From NCBI RefSeq assembly GCF_014805685.1, contig NC_060892.1:23376400-23440399 (forward strand): 64,000 bases of DNA. The letters run 5' to 3'. The position numbers were made by a program, and so were the translations under genes. The DNA is from Silurus meridionalis (lineage: Eukaryota > Chordata > Actinopteri > Siluriformes > Siluridae). The stretch's first letter is position 1, and each line of letters starts with the position of its first letter. Positions 10,500-22,499 of the stretch are shown here, one piece after another. Below the pieces are notes generated by a model, which was given only the letters and a program-made list of their open reading frames with translations, ran no database searches and was not told the DNA's origin.

Positions 10500-13328
10500 C
10501 TGAAAAGAAAAAAAACCTACAATTATGGATTTGTTTTTAAAATAAAGACGTTTTTGGACCAAGCAAAGAAATTCTATGCTTCACAGTGTCTGTGTGTGTG
10601 TGTGTGTATACACACCGTGATTTACCGCCTCAAGCTCAGGAGCTCATTATTGTTTTTTGTTTCATTTACAGCTCAGTTCGACCTCAGCGTGCAGTAAAAG
10701 CTGCCAGCGTGAAGGCATATGGGCTTCATAAAGCTGAACTATATAATTTATTCAAAGGGCTCGCTGCGAACGGGGGACACGCTTTAGATCTGCGCACCGA
10801 GGATGCCGCAGAAACATTACATATATTTATTTATGTTTTTTCCCCAAAATAACTCATAAAGTAGTATAACTGAGGAACAAGTAGAAAAGAAAAAAAATTT
10901 GATTGAATCTCATAATATTGAGGATTTTTCAGGAGGGGTTCTCAAAATATGATAAAATATATAAAAAGATTCAGACAGAATCTACATGAACTCCAATGCA
11001 GGCTTATTGCTATTATATATGCAAACCAATGACTCGAAATGTTTTCTAGGAATATTATTTTGCGCGAATAAAACCGGGTTTCGGATCAAGATGTGGTTTT
11101 ATAGGTGAGCATAAAAGCAAAGAACAGCAAAGGCAAAGAAAAAAAGGAATCCGAAAAACAAAAGCAATCACAATATAAAGATTTAATGTCCCTGTTGCCG
11201 AGACGGCACTTTAAAGAATTTCTATTTTTTAATATATATATATATATATATTTATTTATTTATTTTTAAGGCACATCTTTGTAAAAAAAACGGTTTGTGT
11301 ACACAGCGCCGTTACAACATCAATTATGTCTCCAACAAAGAGAGTCGTATTTGACAAACAGGGAGCATATTTTGTTTTCGGTCTTTGGCTGAGCTCGAGT
11401 CAACCACCCAAAAAAAAAAAAAAAAAAAAAACCCTATTGGAGGAGTTGAGAAGGGCCTGAGAACAATACTCCACACGAGCTGAAAGAAGCCTTCAAAGAG
11501 GCTGTTCTGCCTTTTCAACTTCTGACATTTCACCAAAACAGACAGGCCCACCTTAACGCAAACCCCCCTCCTCCCTACTTCAACCCCGTCTTTGCTTATA
11601 GATGGCGTGGTGCTCGGGTTGCCTTTAAACGGAAGCACTGAAAGTCTACCGCAGCCGAGGGCCCTTAGCTCTGAGCTCGGGCCTGTGTGTGTGTGTGGGG
11701 GTTTCAAAGCGACGGAACAGGGCATCATAACAAGGCCGCTGTGCTTAAAACCCAGTTGCTTTGACGCAGTTCTCCGATCAGAAATGAAATTCTTAAAACG
11801 ACTTGTTCAACCGACACGTCATGTGGTCACTCGTTGCTTTGATTAAATTGCGAATGCTTTTGCTACGTCCGTTTCACTGATTGGGTGCAAAAGTCTGCCG
11901 TTTCCTACGTTATCAATTGTTTGTCGTGTCGATAGAAATACATTATACCGGTTCTCGGCTAAATTCCCCGAAACATCTCGGCATCAATCGCAAAATAGTT
12001 AAAACCACTTGTCTTGATCCGTCAGGCTGAAATTTCCGAGGATTCCTTGATCGATTGCGCAAATGAAGCTGGAACGTCGCTAGTGAAGCGGCGCTTTGCG
12101 GCGTCAGACCGGCCAATGACCGACCAACTAGTTCGCCAAAATGGGTCAAAGGTTAATCTCGTTAAACTTGAATTGCTGTAAAAAAGTGAATCCTGTCCTG
12201 TGTCTTGTGATCAATATCCCAAATACAGTAATGTGCACATTTGTGCTGCTGAAATTCATAAATGTCGTACCGAAGAAGTGCTTTTTCAATAATCGCAGCA
12301 TAGTTTACATCAGGAAACGCTGAAGCCCTGCCGCCGTCATGTTACAGTTTTTCCTCCGGTTCTTAAACGATCCTTAATATCCGCAAACCAGTAAATGCAT
12401 TTCCTCAAAAACATTAAGTACGAACAGCAAAACACTGCAAAAGCCTGCACTTTTCTCAAAATCTGTGAAATAACAAGTCCTTTTGTCACTGTTCACAAAC
12501 AAACGTTGAGTCACGATGTGTGTCTGACTGCTCACGGTTTCAGTGTTTCCTGATGTAAACTACAGTTTGATTCGACGATTGAAAAAGCACAAGTCGGCAA
12601 TTTCAACAGCACAAGTGTACGCATTAACGGATGTGGAATATTGACTGCAAGACAGAATTCGCACTTCTACCGTATTGTTCCAGCGTTCGATCGTTTCCAG
12701 GTTGTTCATCCGTTTTCAGAAATCGTAATTCTGTGCTTTGCACATTCCGTCGCCAATTGAAGGTTTCACCTTTGACCTGTTTTTCGAAAACCAGTCGCTC
12801 TTCGGCCGATCTTATTTAGTGACATTCATGATTCATCGGCGCGATTCATCAATTCAAGACGGTCAAATTTACAGAAAAATGTATACAAGTTAATAAATCA
12901 GACGCATGTAAGCCTGACAGATTACGATAACTTATGGCGAGATTTTATTTATTTATTTATTTTTTGGTGGTGGTGGTGGGGGGTGTTAAGATTATTCAAG
13001 CATTTTGACAGCTTCTTTAAAAAGCGACATAATGTGAAGGTTGAACAAGTAGTTTCGCAAATTTTATTTCCGATCTGAAACCCACAAAAGCAAACAAAAA
13101 ACAAAACAAAAACGACTAACAAGACTAAACATTTTGACTACTTGTTTGTTGACGAAAGCATTTGTTATTCCCATGGCGACGACCTCTTCATTAACACAAA
13201 TACTACAGATTTCGAAAAAATGCTCCGAAGCAACTGAGGGAAAAGTGTAGGCAGATCCACTTCGCCAAATTACACAAATAAAAAATCCTAAATTTCGACC
13301 CCGAAAGCGTATGAAGGAAGAGGCTTAC
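10500..13328. other. intron e10-e11
   Basis: Mostly unique AT-rich sequence with a short AT tract near 11231, an A20 run near 11410, and no recognised mobile element. The 134-codon minus-strand frame at 11324-11728 shows no domain and includes a homopolymer-coded Phe run. Confidence 0.65.
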
Positions 13329-13454
13329 GGGTTTGTATCTCAGAGCGTCCCGATAGGAGCCGAACAGCGCAGCCTGAGAGCGCAGGAAGGCCCGAGCCAC
13401 TCCGTTGCCCGTGGCAGTCGACTGCTTCTTCAGCTTGCTCTTCAGACTCGAGAC
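13329..13454 (-). CDS. dennd1b: dennd1b exon e10, cDENN/dDENN junction
   Basis: This 126-nt exon (42 codons, phase 0 at both ends) encodes VSSLKSKLKKQSTATGNGVA then RAFLRSQAALFGSYRDALRY and KP. LKKQSTATG.GVARAFLR.QAALFGSYRDALRYKP is near-identical to the DENND1B consensus and distinguishes it from 1A. The acceptor is ttcag and the donor GTAAGC. The preceding intron of about 8.4 kb contains the 14-20 kb repeat cluster. Confidence 0.96.
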
Positions 13455-13849
13455 CTGAATGGGGAGAGGGGGTGAAGAGAGGGGGGAAAGAAGGGTGTTA
13501 AAATAGCACCTCTGTAATCATGGAGGAAGAAGCAAAACCATTCAGAGTGTGAAGTGTCATATTTGCAGGTGACCCCCCTAGACACGATAAAGAATAAAAG
13601 AAAGGGGGGAACGAGATGAGCCTCTTCACTTCCCTTGCAGCTTATCTGTTGTGCTGCCAAGAGCACCTGCTGCTCTGTTAATTGAGTTAAAGGCAGGGTG
13701 TCAGGAGGGGGAGAAAAAAAAAAGAAAGAAAAAAAAAGAGGCAACGACGTAATGCATAAGAAGATCCTGAGCCCACTGCTGCCGCCCTGGTCTTGCTCCG
13801 AGGTCGGGATTGTTGTGATCGTAAGGAGTAGTCACTGTAGCCTTCCTCC

Positions 13850-14264
13850 TGAAATCCAAGCCTCATCCCATACGGGTTCTTATATCTCAGTCATAAAGGC
13901 GGCGTGGTAGTGATTAAGGCATTGGTCTTTGGATCAAAGGGTTATGAGTTTAAATCTCAGTCTTATCCCATATATAGGAGTGGTAGCTTAGTGGTTTAGG
14001 CATGTCTTTGGATCAAAGGGTTATGAGATCAAATCCTAACCTCATCCCATATGGTATCTTATATCTTATAGTCATAAAGGGGGAGTGGTAGCTAAGTGGT
14101 TGAGGCATGAATTAAAGGTTAAGGTCTTAAAGTCATAGGGTTATCAGATCAAATCCTCACCTCATCCCATATGGAATCATATCTTATAGTCATAAAGGGG
14201 AAGTGGTAACTAAGTGGTTAAGGTATTGGTCTTTGGGTCAAAGGGGTATGAGTTTAAATTCCAC
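13850..14264 (+). repeat. tandem array of SINE-head (tRNA-like) units, block 1
   Basis: About four units, each with agtggtagctaagtggttaa-like box A, ggtctttggatcaaagggtt, box-B-like atgagtttaaatctcag and cctcatcccatatgg, separated by atcttatatcttatagtcat. Starts near 13893, 13976, 14079 and 14199. Units lack the SINE body and tail, so this is local amplification rather than repeated retroposition. Confidence 0.65.
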
Positions 14265-14267
14265 TCA

Positions 14268-14762
14268 AGTTTTGCCATTAAAAAAAAAAAACAAAAAAAA
14301 CCCATAATAATAATAAAAATGCACCTGTAGTATGAAGGGGTTCAAAATAAATATAAACTAAAATAAATCAAATATTTATAAAGAATTGCAAAAAAATAAA
14401 AAATAAAATTTGAAAATTACCAGTACGCAAATCAACCATATATGAAGGTTGAAATAAATAAACAAACAAACAAACTTTTTTTTAACTGGACAAACAAACG
14501 AACAAATAACGTATTGGTTGAAAGAGTGGGGGTGGGGGTTTAAGAAAAAAAAAATGAATTTTAGTACTTTTTTTACTTCCCATTTCCCCACTTTATCTCT
14601 TCAGTTCATGGGAATATTATATGCTTTAAAAAAAATGGATTCCATATCGTTTGTTTTTTTGCTGTTTATTTGTTTGTTTGTGTAATTGCTTATTTATTTA
14701 TTTGCCAGTACCGTGCGTTTGCCTGTAATGGCAAGCCTCAGGATTTTGGATCGTTGCAAACG
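14268..14762 (+). repeat. ~500-bp dispersed repeat, copy 1
   Basis: Runs from ttttgccattaaaaaaaaaa through cacctgtagtatgaaggggt, attaccagtacgcaaatcaa, gtattggttgaaagagtggg and ggaatattatatgctttaaa to ttatttatttgccagtaccg and gcaagcctcag. It is a direct repeat of 15908-16425. Confidence 0.75.
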
Positions 14763-14763
14763 A

Positions 14764-15081
14764 CGTCTTTGGATCAAAGGGTTATGAGTTCAAATCCCAG
14801 CCTCATCCCATATGGGAGTGGCATCTTAGTGGTTGAGGCATTGATCTTTAAATCATAGGGATATGAGGTCAAATCCTAACCTCATTCCATATGGAATATT
14901 ATATCTTCTAGTCATAAAGGGGGCATGCTAGCTTAGTGGTCTTTGGGTCAATGGGTTGAGTTTAAATCCCAGACTCATGCCATATGTATCATAAAGGGGG
15001 TGTGGTATTTTAGTGGTTAAGGGATTGAGGTCTTTTGGATAGAATGGTATGAGTTCAAATTCCAGCCTTGTCCCATATGGG
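14764..15081 (+). repeat. tandem array of SINE-head units, block 2
   Basis: Three to four further units of the same sequence (ggatcaaagggttatgagtt, caaatcccagcctcatccca, tggcatcttagtggttgagg) resume after a ~500-bp AT-rich spacer. A single unit also occurs at about 15735-15802 before a (CA)n tract. Confidence 0.65.
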
Positions 15082-15097
15082 ATCCCCCACTCCCCAA

Positions 15098-15215
15098 AAG
15101 CAAATCATCTTCCCAGAAGAGTGGAGGTTATTATAACAGCAAATAGGAACTAAATGTGCCCTGAACTAATTACAGTCAGGTGTCCACAAACATTAGTCTG
15201 TAGAGTGTATTGAGT
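15098..15215 (+). mobile_element. Tc1/mariner-derived MITE, 3' end
   Basis: Carries atcttcccagaagagtggag, gttattataacagcaaatag, and the terminal caggtgtccacaaacattag ending at tagagtgta. It follows directly on the tandem SINE-head units. Confidence 0.55.
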
Positions 15216-15694
15216 GTTTTCGGATCAGATGGCGCTCGTCGCTGCTACCCCATTTTTACACTAACCGAACTTATTGTATATTCCGGTATGTGCTCCCATC
15301 GCCAACGCAGGCGAACTGATGGATCCAGATTTAACACAACATGCCGGGTTTAATCGAGACTATGGTTTACTTCGATGTTCACTTTGAGTCGCTTTATCAC
15401 CAAGGACTAGAAACTCGGGTGAAGAGGCTTTCAAATGAATACTAAACGGGGCCGCGCAGCGTCAGTTAAATATTCAGGACGCGTAACGGAAACGGTGCAA
15501 CAAAAGCAAGTTCAGTCCTGCGATTTGTACATTTAAAGGACATTCACAGAGCGCGGTGCTGGCTCAATTATTCCCTGATCCCACATCCTTCCCTGAGCTG
15601 CCGTCACGGATCTGCACGAGCCTATAGGACAAGTTTCGCAATTTCCAGCACGATTTACTTCGTCATTACTGTCTAACCATCGACTATGCAACTA

Positions 15695-15745
15695 TACACT
15701 ATATGGACAAAAGTATTAGGACACTTGACCTTTTCACCCATATGG
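15695..15745 (+). mobile_element. isolated MITE terminal repeat
   Basis: The stretch acactatatggacaaaagta followed by ttaggacacttgacc is a well-preserved terminal repeat of the Tc1-like MITE. The rest of the element is missing or replaced by SINE-head sequence. Confidence 0.5.
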
Positions 15746-15802
15746 GATCTTGTATCTTATAGTCATACTATAGTAGCTAAGTGGTTAAGGTGTTGTTCTC
15801 GA

Positions 15803-15805
<3 letters not shown>

Positions 15806-15864
<59 letters not shown>
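15806..15864. repeat. (CA)n microsatellite
   Basis: About 29 AC units directly after a single SINE-head unit. Confidence 0.95.
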
Positions 15865-15867
<3 letters not shown>

Positions 15868-15907
15868 AGTGTAGCATAGTATTTTTTTTATAGACTTTCT
15901 TTACTCA

Positions 15908-16425
15908 TATTTTGCCATTAAAAAAATAAATAAAATGCCCCTGTAGTATGAGGGGATTCATAAATATAAACTAAAATAAATAAATAAATAAATAAATAAA
16001 TGTAAAGTATTGCAAAAAAAAAAAACATTTAGAAAATTACCAGTATGCAAATCAACTATATATGAAGATTGATATAAATAAATTAATTAATAAAATTTTT
16101 TAACTGAACAAACAAACAAACAATGTATTGGTTGAAAGATTGGGGGATTACTGAAATAATTCATTTCAGTACTTTTTTTCACTTCCCCTTTTCCCACTTT
16201 ATCACTCCAGTTCACAGGAATATTATATGCTTTAAAATAATAATAAAAATCCCATCCGTCCACATACATACATTTGAATGGAGTTCATATCGTTAGTTTT
16301 TTGCTGTTTATTTATTTGTTTGTTTGTGTAATTGCTTATTTATTTATTTGCCAGTACCGTGCGTTTGCCCGTAATGGCAAGCCTCAGATCGATGATAGGA
16401 TTTTGGATCGTTGCAAACAACTCAT
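15908..16425 (+). repeat. ~500-bp dispersed repeat, copy 2
   Basis: Matches copy 1 in order: attttgccattaaaaaaata, cccctgtagtatgaggggat, attaccagtatgcaaatcaa, tgtattggttgaaagattgg, ggaatattatatgctttaaa, then ttatttatttgccagtaccg and gatcgttgcaaac. The copies are about 1.64 kb apart. Confidence 0.75.
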
Positions 16426-16669
16426 CAAGCCTGCGATCTCAGCGACGGATCTGTCAGCCTAATTAACTATTATACTTTGAGTATCGCTAACGAGATATGA
16501 GCGGGAGGGGGGTTGGGGCATCAGAAGGAAGCTTAGCTCTACAGGTGATCAACCTATTTGGGAGTGACATTTTTTAGTGTAAAGTCTCGGAGCCTATGAT
16601 GTGATCAAAGGCAGAGTTCCCCATTGGGTCCAATTATAAGCACTGGTATTGTAGGAGGGGTGGGTACAG

Positions 16670-16671
<2 letters not shown>

Positions 16672-16706
<35 letters not shown>
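16672..16706. repeat. (GA)n microsatellite
   Basis: About 17 GA units; similar GA tracts occur at 4276-4303 and 5739-5763. Confidence 0.95.
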
Positions 16707-16708
<2 letters not shown>

Positions 16709-17086
16709 AATAGCGAGAGAAGGGGAGGGAACGAGACACGAGTTATGATATTCATAATCTATGCAGAGAGGCCTTTCCGGTATAGGTCTTTTTCCCCGTA
16801 GCTGTGATCTTTTCAATTCGCATCAAGGCGGAGAGTTCGGGATGAAAGTGCTGCAAACATGGCGTCTCATTAAACTCTACAGCGCCGACTCCCCGACAGG
16901 GTTTGAAGTGCGCCGAGTAAAGAGCACGGGGTCAGAGGTGGCCCGCGAAAACAGATCTCCATTTAACTCGCCAGCTGGAGATGATAATTAGCAGGTGCAT
17001 CACTGTCTCCTGTTTTTTTTTTTTTTTTCTTTCTCCCCTCTCCAAACGATCATGCCACGAGCCTTTTCTCAATCATGGGCTGCTTT

Positions 17087-17131
<45 letters not shown>

Positions 17132-17439
17132 CTTCAGGAGTGAGCTGTTTACACTCACGACAGTTGATTCGATTCAATTGAACTGGGCATGGATGCATGC
17201 CTTCATAATACAGCGGACACTGGATTGTCCTCTGTCCTGTATAGGGAATGTCCTCTATATAGTCTGGAGGTCCACTGATGAATCAATGTGTAAAATAAAT
17301 AAATAAATAAACTTGAAATTCGTTCGTAAATATTTGCCCCGCAAAGCAAAAATCAGTGGTGTTGTCATTAAGTTTTGTTTGTTTGTTTGTTTGTTTGTTT
17401 TTAAGAACTTCACATTTTTTTATTAAGCTTCATCAATTC

Positions 17440-18345
17440 AGCTGATTTAGTCAGATTTTGCCATTAAGAAAAACTAGAACTATAGTAGGATTTATCAGAC
17501 GTAACTGTACATAAACAAACAAATGAATAAAAAGCAATAAATTCAGTGCATTCTTTTGGCATATCATTTCCTGCCATCATTCCTGGGCTTGAACAAACAA
17601 ACGCTGCACTGTTACCAAACTCCAATTACTCATATTTTTGCATTAAAAAAAAATTGATAACTAACATATTAAGGGGGTTCATGATAAAAAAAATTTAAAA
17701 AAGATTAAAAATAAAGTGTTCAAAATTAAAAAAGCAAAAAAAAGAGCAGTACATAATGTCATGTACGAGATAAGAAGGTTAACATAAATTAATAAATAAA
17801 AAAAAAAAAAAAAAAAATAATCGTTTCTGAAAATGACGTTCGTTTTGTCCAAGAAACGAACGATGCGCTGTTACCAATTCAATTAAAACCGAGAAAGACA
17901 GTTATTTTGTTCGTTTGTTTGTTTTTGCTTCTTCTTTTTTGTTTTGTTTTTTAAAGGAGGAGAAAATGGGTTTTGAGGAATTTTTTTTTAATTGAGTTTT
18001 CTTTTTTATATAATTTTTCTACTCATATTTCACCATTAAAAAATTAATCAAACTACAATATCAAGGGGGTCTAAATAAATAAATAAATACAAATAAAGTA
18101 TTAAAAAATAAAAAGCAGAGAAAATGACCAGTATGACATATAAATATAATCTACTACAAAAGCTAATATAAATAAATACGTGTGAAAATTAACTAAGCAA
18201 ACAAACAAATAAATAGCAATAAATTCAGTGCATCGTTTCTGGACTTGACTTTCACTAAAGTCAGGAAATGTATTGGTTGAGAAAAAAAAAAAAAAGAAAA
18301 GCTTTTTCCACTTTCCTTTTTTCTAATCAGTCCAGTTCACGGAAT
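17440..18345 (+). repeat. diverged further copies of the same AT-rich repeat
   Basis: Three partial copies are visible by shared blocks: ttttgccattaagaaaaact (17457), tttttgcattaaaaaaaaat (17634) and tttcaccattaaaaaattaa (18028). gcaataaattcagtgcat occurs at about 17538 and 18218, and gttaccaa..caatta at about 17614 and 17868. A further piece may lie at 19560-19700. Confidence 0.55.
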
Positions 18346-19681
18346 CGATATAAAAAAATAAAAAAAAAAAAATAAAGAAAAACCTGAGAAAAAAAAAAAA
18401 CACAAGGTCACAGCAGTTACCGACTCGAGATAAAAAACACACGCACACACACAAAAAAAAAAAAAGTGTGTGTGTGTTAAATACAATTTTACAGTGAATT
18501 ACATATCCCGATATTAACCGCATGGATTTGTTGCGGATTTCAATTGTACATCTCATCTACAGTCTCATTAAAACACAGAGAGGGTTTAATCGAAAGTGCA
18601 GGATGTATGTATATTTCTTTAGCGTTATTATTTTTTAATAAAGTCAGTGGTGGAGTGGTAGGTGTTTTTTTTTTCCCTCCCCTTCCTGCAAAGGGATTCT
18701 GGCCATGAGTAGAAAGCCGTGGGGATGCAATTAAGAAAACTACAAAGAAAAAGGAATAGTTATGAAAATCTGCTTCTTTCTTTTGATGTGCAGGAAGATG
18801 AAGAAGCGAGCAGGCACACGCGCACACGCGCGCACACACGCGGCCCATTTTACTCCAGTCAGGACACCCCTTTGGACGCCGAGAGACCAACTCCAAGCGG
18901 AGACAATGTGAGCGAGATCTGTGCAGATCCTCTTCAATGGCAATATAACGCAAGCGGTGCTTCGTTCACATGCTGATCAATGAAATGGTCATCTTTGTCA
19001 AAAGTGTCTCCATAAAGAGACCACCCTAACAACCCCAGCAACCCCTGATTAGCTGATGTGCTTGATGCTGGCTATCCGATTCACGTGTGGCACGCTATAC
19101 CACACACACACACACACACACCAAGCGATCACAAAGCTCTAACGTTCAAAAGCGACTCCAAACGGAAGCGATCAAACGCAAGAAGGCGTGCGAGGACGAG
19201 GCAGACCGAAGGAAACAAACATCACGCGAAGAGAGCAAAAGAAAAAAGACTTAACCACCCCCCCCCCAAAAAAAAAAAAAACAAAAACAAACAAGCTCCT
19301 ATTGCTTTTAATAATAATAATACAAAAAAAAAAAACAAGCAATTGATACAGACGTCTAGACAACATGACCGGCAGACAAGAGATCAAACGAGGCTCGCGT
19401 TCAATTCCGAGCTCTTTGGTATCGTGGCACGTTCCTAATTTTCCTATTTTTAGACGCAGAAGTAAACACGCCCTCGCGCTGGTACCAAACTCCAATTATA
19501 ACCAGGTTTTTTTTTGCTTTTTTTTTTTTTTTTTTTAAAGAGGAGAAGCACGATATTTAATAGTCTTTTTAACTTATATTCTACAATAAAATCTGCTATA
19601 ATTATAATATTAAAAGGGTTCATAATAAATAAATAAATAAATAATTACTAAAAAAGCTGTAAAAATTACCAATACACAATG

Positions 19682-19722
<41 letters not shown>

Positions 19723-21608
19723 TATACACACACATACACTAAATACTACAGCAAATATAAATAGTGTAGTAATAATAAATACTATAAATGTAAAATTAAA
19801 AAAATATATCAAGGTTAATCAATGTAAATAGATGAACATACAAACAAGCAAAAACTAAATAACTCTGATATTCTAAAAGATACTTGAGAATCATGAAGAA
19901 TCTACAAAAATGTGTTTTTGAAAATAATTTTTATTTTTATAAAAACATCCTGAAAGAAAATGCGACTGAATAATTTCTGTATATATTTCACAAGTGTTTA
20001 ATTTGTCTACGTTTCTAATATTTGAAGGTTCGCTGCAACATTCATTTTAGCAATTTGTTTTTCAGCAATTCTCCTCTCCGTTTGTACAGCGGCATGAAAA
20101 GCGGCGTCCCGGCGTCTCTAATAGTCCATAAATCTAAAATATTACGTGTAAAATGGAAGGAAACGGCCATTACGCCAAAGAAAGCAAAGAGTCAGGGGCA
20201 CGAGTTGGGGTGACGGGGGTGAGTTTTGTATCAGGTAATTCAGGACAACTGTCACCTTTGACCCGACTGAAAGCCGGACCGATGGTCAAGAAGTGGCCTA
20301 ATCGAGTCCACATGGCTTTGGGCTTCATCCGTACAATTATCTGGATGCCATAAAGTGGGGCTTTGAATAATGTTTACGTTATTTATTAACGGAAAAAAGG
20401 AAGGAGAAACATTGTGGGCTTTTCGTTTTGGGTGATAAATAACTGAGTGTTTCATTGTTTTTGTTGATAAAAAGCAAGAAATTCAATCAAACTGGAAGCC
20501 TGTGAGTTGAAAGTGAGCTAAAAAACCAATGAAGTCTCGGTTGTTGGGTTTTCCGAATGAAATTAAACGCACGAGATGGCGCAGGAAATCGTATATGACA
20601 AGACGGTTTAACTAACAAATGAATAAAAAAAAAAAAGCAGAGAGGAAACTCCACTCATTTAAGGGCCTGTGTGTCTAAATTCGAATATCCCCACAGGTAA
20701 ACTAGACGAGGAAGAGGAAGAGAGTGGGTTTCTCCTGTGTCCCGACAGGTGACATTTACATTTCAGGTGGGATAATTGAGCGCGATTCGGGGTTGCGCGC
20801 TCCGTCGTTAGTCCGTGAAAAATCGCGAATGAAGCTCAAAGCAAACAGCGTTGTGCCGCTTCATTTATCATAAAATCAAGACAAAGGGTTTTTTTTTATT
20901 TTTCCTCTCTCTCTCTTTTTTTTGGGGGTTTCCTCTGTCGGTTTCAAAGCGCCGAATCCTTCATACGCCACGACACACCAATTAAATTTACAAACGATTG
21001 CGGGATCGTAATCATTTTTTCCCCCCTTTTAAAACTGCTACATTGACTCACAAAGGACCGATTCGGCAAAAGAAAGAGGACGAGAAAAAAAAAACACACA
21101 CACACACATACACACACACACACATACACGGAAGGATAAAACAAATCTCGTAAATATTCCAAATAATTGCTGAGTGTTTTTTTTTTGTTTTTGACCCTGA
21201 TGGTAGACGTGGCTTCCTGTAACACTGACCGGTGTCAACACACCGTTAATTAAAGGAGAGAAAAGCAGTGGCAGGTGGCTGGAAAAGAAAAAAAAAGAGA
21301 AGAAAAAAAAAATACAGACTGATAATTGGCCCCCTTCTTCTGTGTATCTTCAGAGAGAGAGAGGGGGAAAAAAAAAAGGAGGAGAAAAATATCCAGCGTG
21401 CTTCTCTTGCGGCGAGATGTGGCACTGGGTGGGCAGAAAAAGACACGCCTTGGAAATATAATGATAAAACAAAAAGAAGAAAGAAAGAAAGAATTTTTTT
21501 TTTTAAATATTCGAAAAGAGGACCGGCCTTTAAAATGTGACGAGGTGAGCAGGAATATTGCAGCACTATAACTAATGATGAAGAGAGAAGACGGCATTTT
21601 TCTGTGGC

Positions 21609-21610
<2 letters not shown>

Positions 21611-21668
<58 letters not shown>
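21611..21668. repeat. (GT)29 microsatellite
   Basis: Pure GT repeat; a G12 run follows at 21721-21732. Confidence 0.95.
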
Positions 21669-21670
<2 letters not shown>

Positions 21671-21780
21671 TTGTTCAAGAATTTGAAGGAAAGAGTGTAT
21701 AAAAGAGGTACAGGGTGTATGGGGGGGGGGGGTGCATCAAGATAAAAGCACACAGGAAAATGAGACGTTTTTTGAGCGCG

Positions 21781-21802
21781 TGTGTGTGTGTGTGTGTGTG
21801 TG
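21781..21802. repeat. (TG)11 tract downstream of dennd1b exon e9
   Basis: In the transcript this is (CA)11, starting 11 nt after the e9 donor boundary (GTGAGTGTCCC then ACAC). Confidence 0.95.
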
Positions 21803-21813
21803 GGGACACTCAC

Positions 21814-21915
21814 AACATCGCTAGGCAGGTTGTGCAGGTCGTCGGCTGGACTCTCGAGCGTGTTCGTGTCCACATTCAAAATGATGACATCTTCCAGGGA
21901 CCTGCTCTTCACTCT
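21814..21915 (-). CDS. dennd1b: dennd1b exon e9, cDENN, flanked by UG and CA tracts
   Basis: This 102-nt exon (34 codons, phase 0 at both ends) encodes RVKSRSLEDVIILNVDTNTL then ESPADDLHNLPSDV. LEDV..LNVDTNTLESP..DL.NLPSDV matches DENND1B best. The donor is GTGAGT. The acceptor (ttaatggaag) has a weak polypyrimidine tract: only an ATTT-rich stretch separates it from a (UG)28 tract 31 nt upstream. An (AC)11 tract starts 11 nt inside the downstream intron. Both arrangements could affect splicing. Confidence 0.93.
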
Positions 21916-21944
21916 CTTCCATTAAAATAAATAAATAAATAAAT

Positions 21945-21946
<2 letters not shown>

Positions 21947-22002
<56 letters not shown>
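21947..22002. repeat. (CA)28 tract upstream of dennd1b exon e9
   Basis: A pure AC repeat on the plus strand, hence (UG)28 in the transcript. Thirty-one nt of mainly ATTT repeats separate it from the e9 acceptor. Confidence 0.95.
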
Positions 22003-22004
<2 letters not shown>

Positions 22005-22499
22005 ATTAGTACGACTGCCTGGCATGGCAATTTTTTTTTTCTACGCAATCATTACGAAGCATCATTTCAAACGCCCCCCCAAACGACAAACATATGCCAG
22101 TCTTAGCGCTAGGAAAAAAAAAGAATAAAAAAAAAAAAAAGCAAGAAAGCGCAATATGCCGCGAATTGTTCTTGCGTGATTGGGAATATTTCCTATTCGC
22201 TCCACTAATATCTGTTTATTTGTAATTGGAATAAATCAAACACTGGCAAGGGGAAAAAGAAAAAAAAAAAAAAACAAGCTCGGGAATCAAAAGAAAAGAA
22301 GGGAAGAAAAAAAAAAAAAAAAGATTCAGCCAGTTAAGCCATGGGACCATTTTGTGCATCTACACAAAGGTAGTCATGCATCCTGATGGTGACAAATCCC
22401 ACAATTATTCTGCTGGTGCAGGTGGGGGAAAACATCCAAGTGAGTAAAGAAAAAAAATGAAGAAAAAAAAAAAGAGAAGAAAAATAAAAAATGAAGAAA

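Larger units (their letters stand above)
13455..21813. other. intron e9-e10, repeat cluster
   Basis: Holds SINE-head arrays, the ~500-bp repeat copies, MITE ends, CA/GA/AT microsatellites and many poly(A)/poly(T) runs. Sequence near 16800-17010 and 20080-20450 looks unique but gave no exon. Confidence 0.7.

Noticed and set aside
13850..15081. tRNA gene cluster
   Set aside because: Box A/B-like words recur, but acceptor and anticodon stems do not pair into a proper cloverleaf; best explained as SINE heads.
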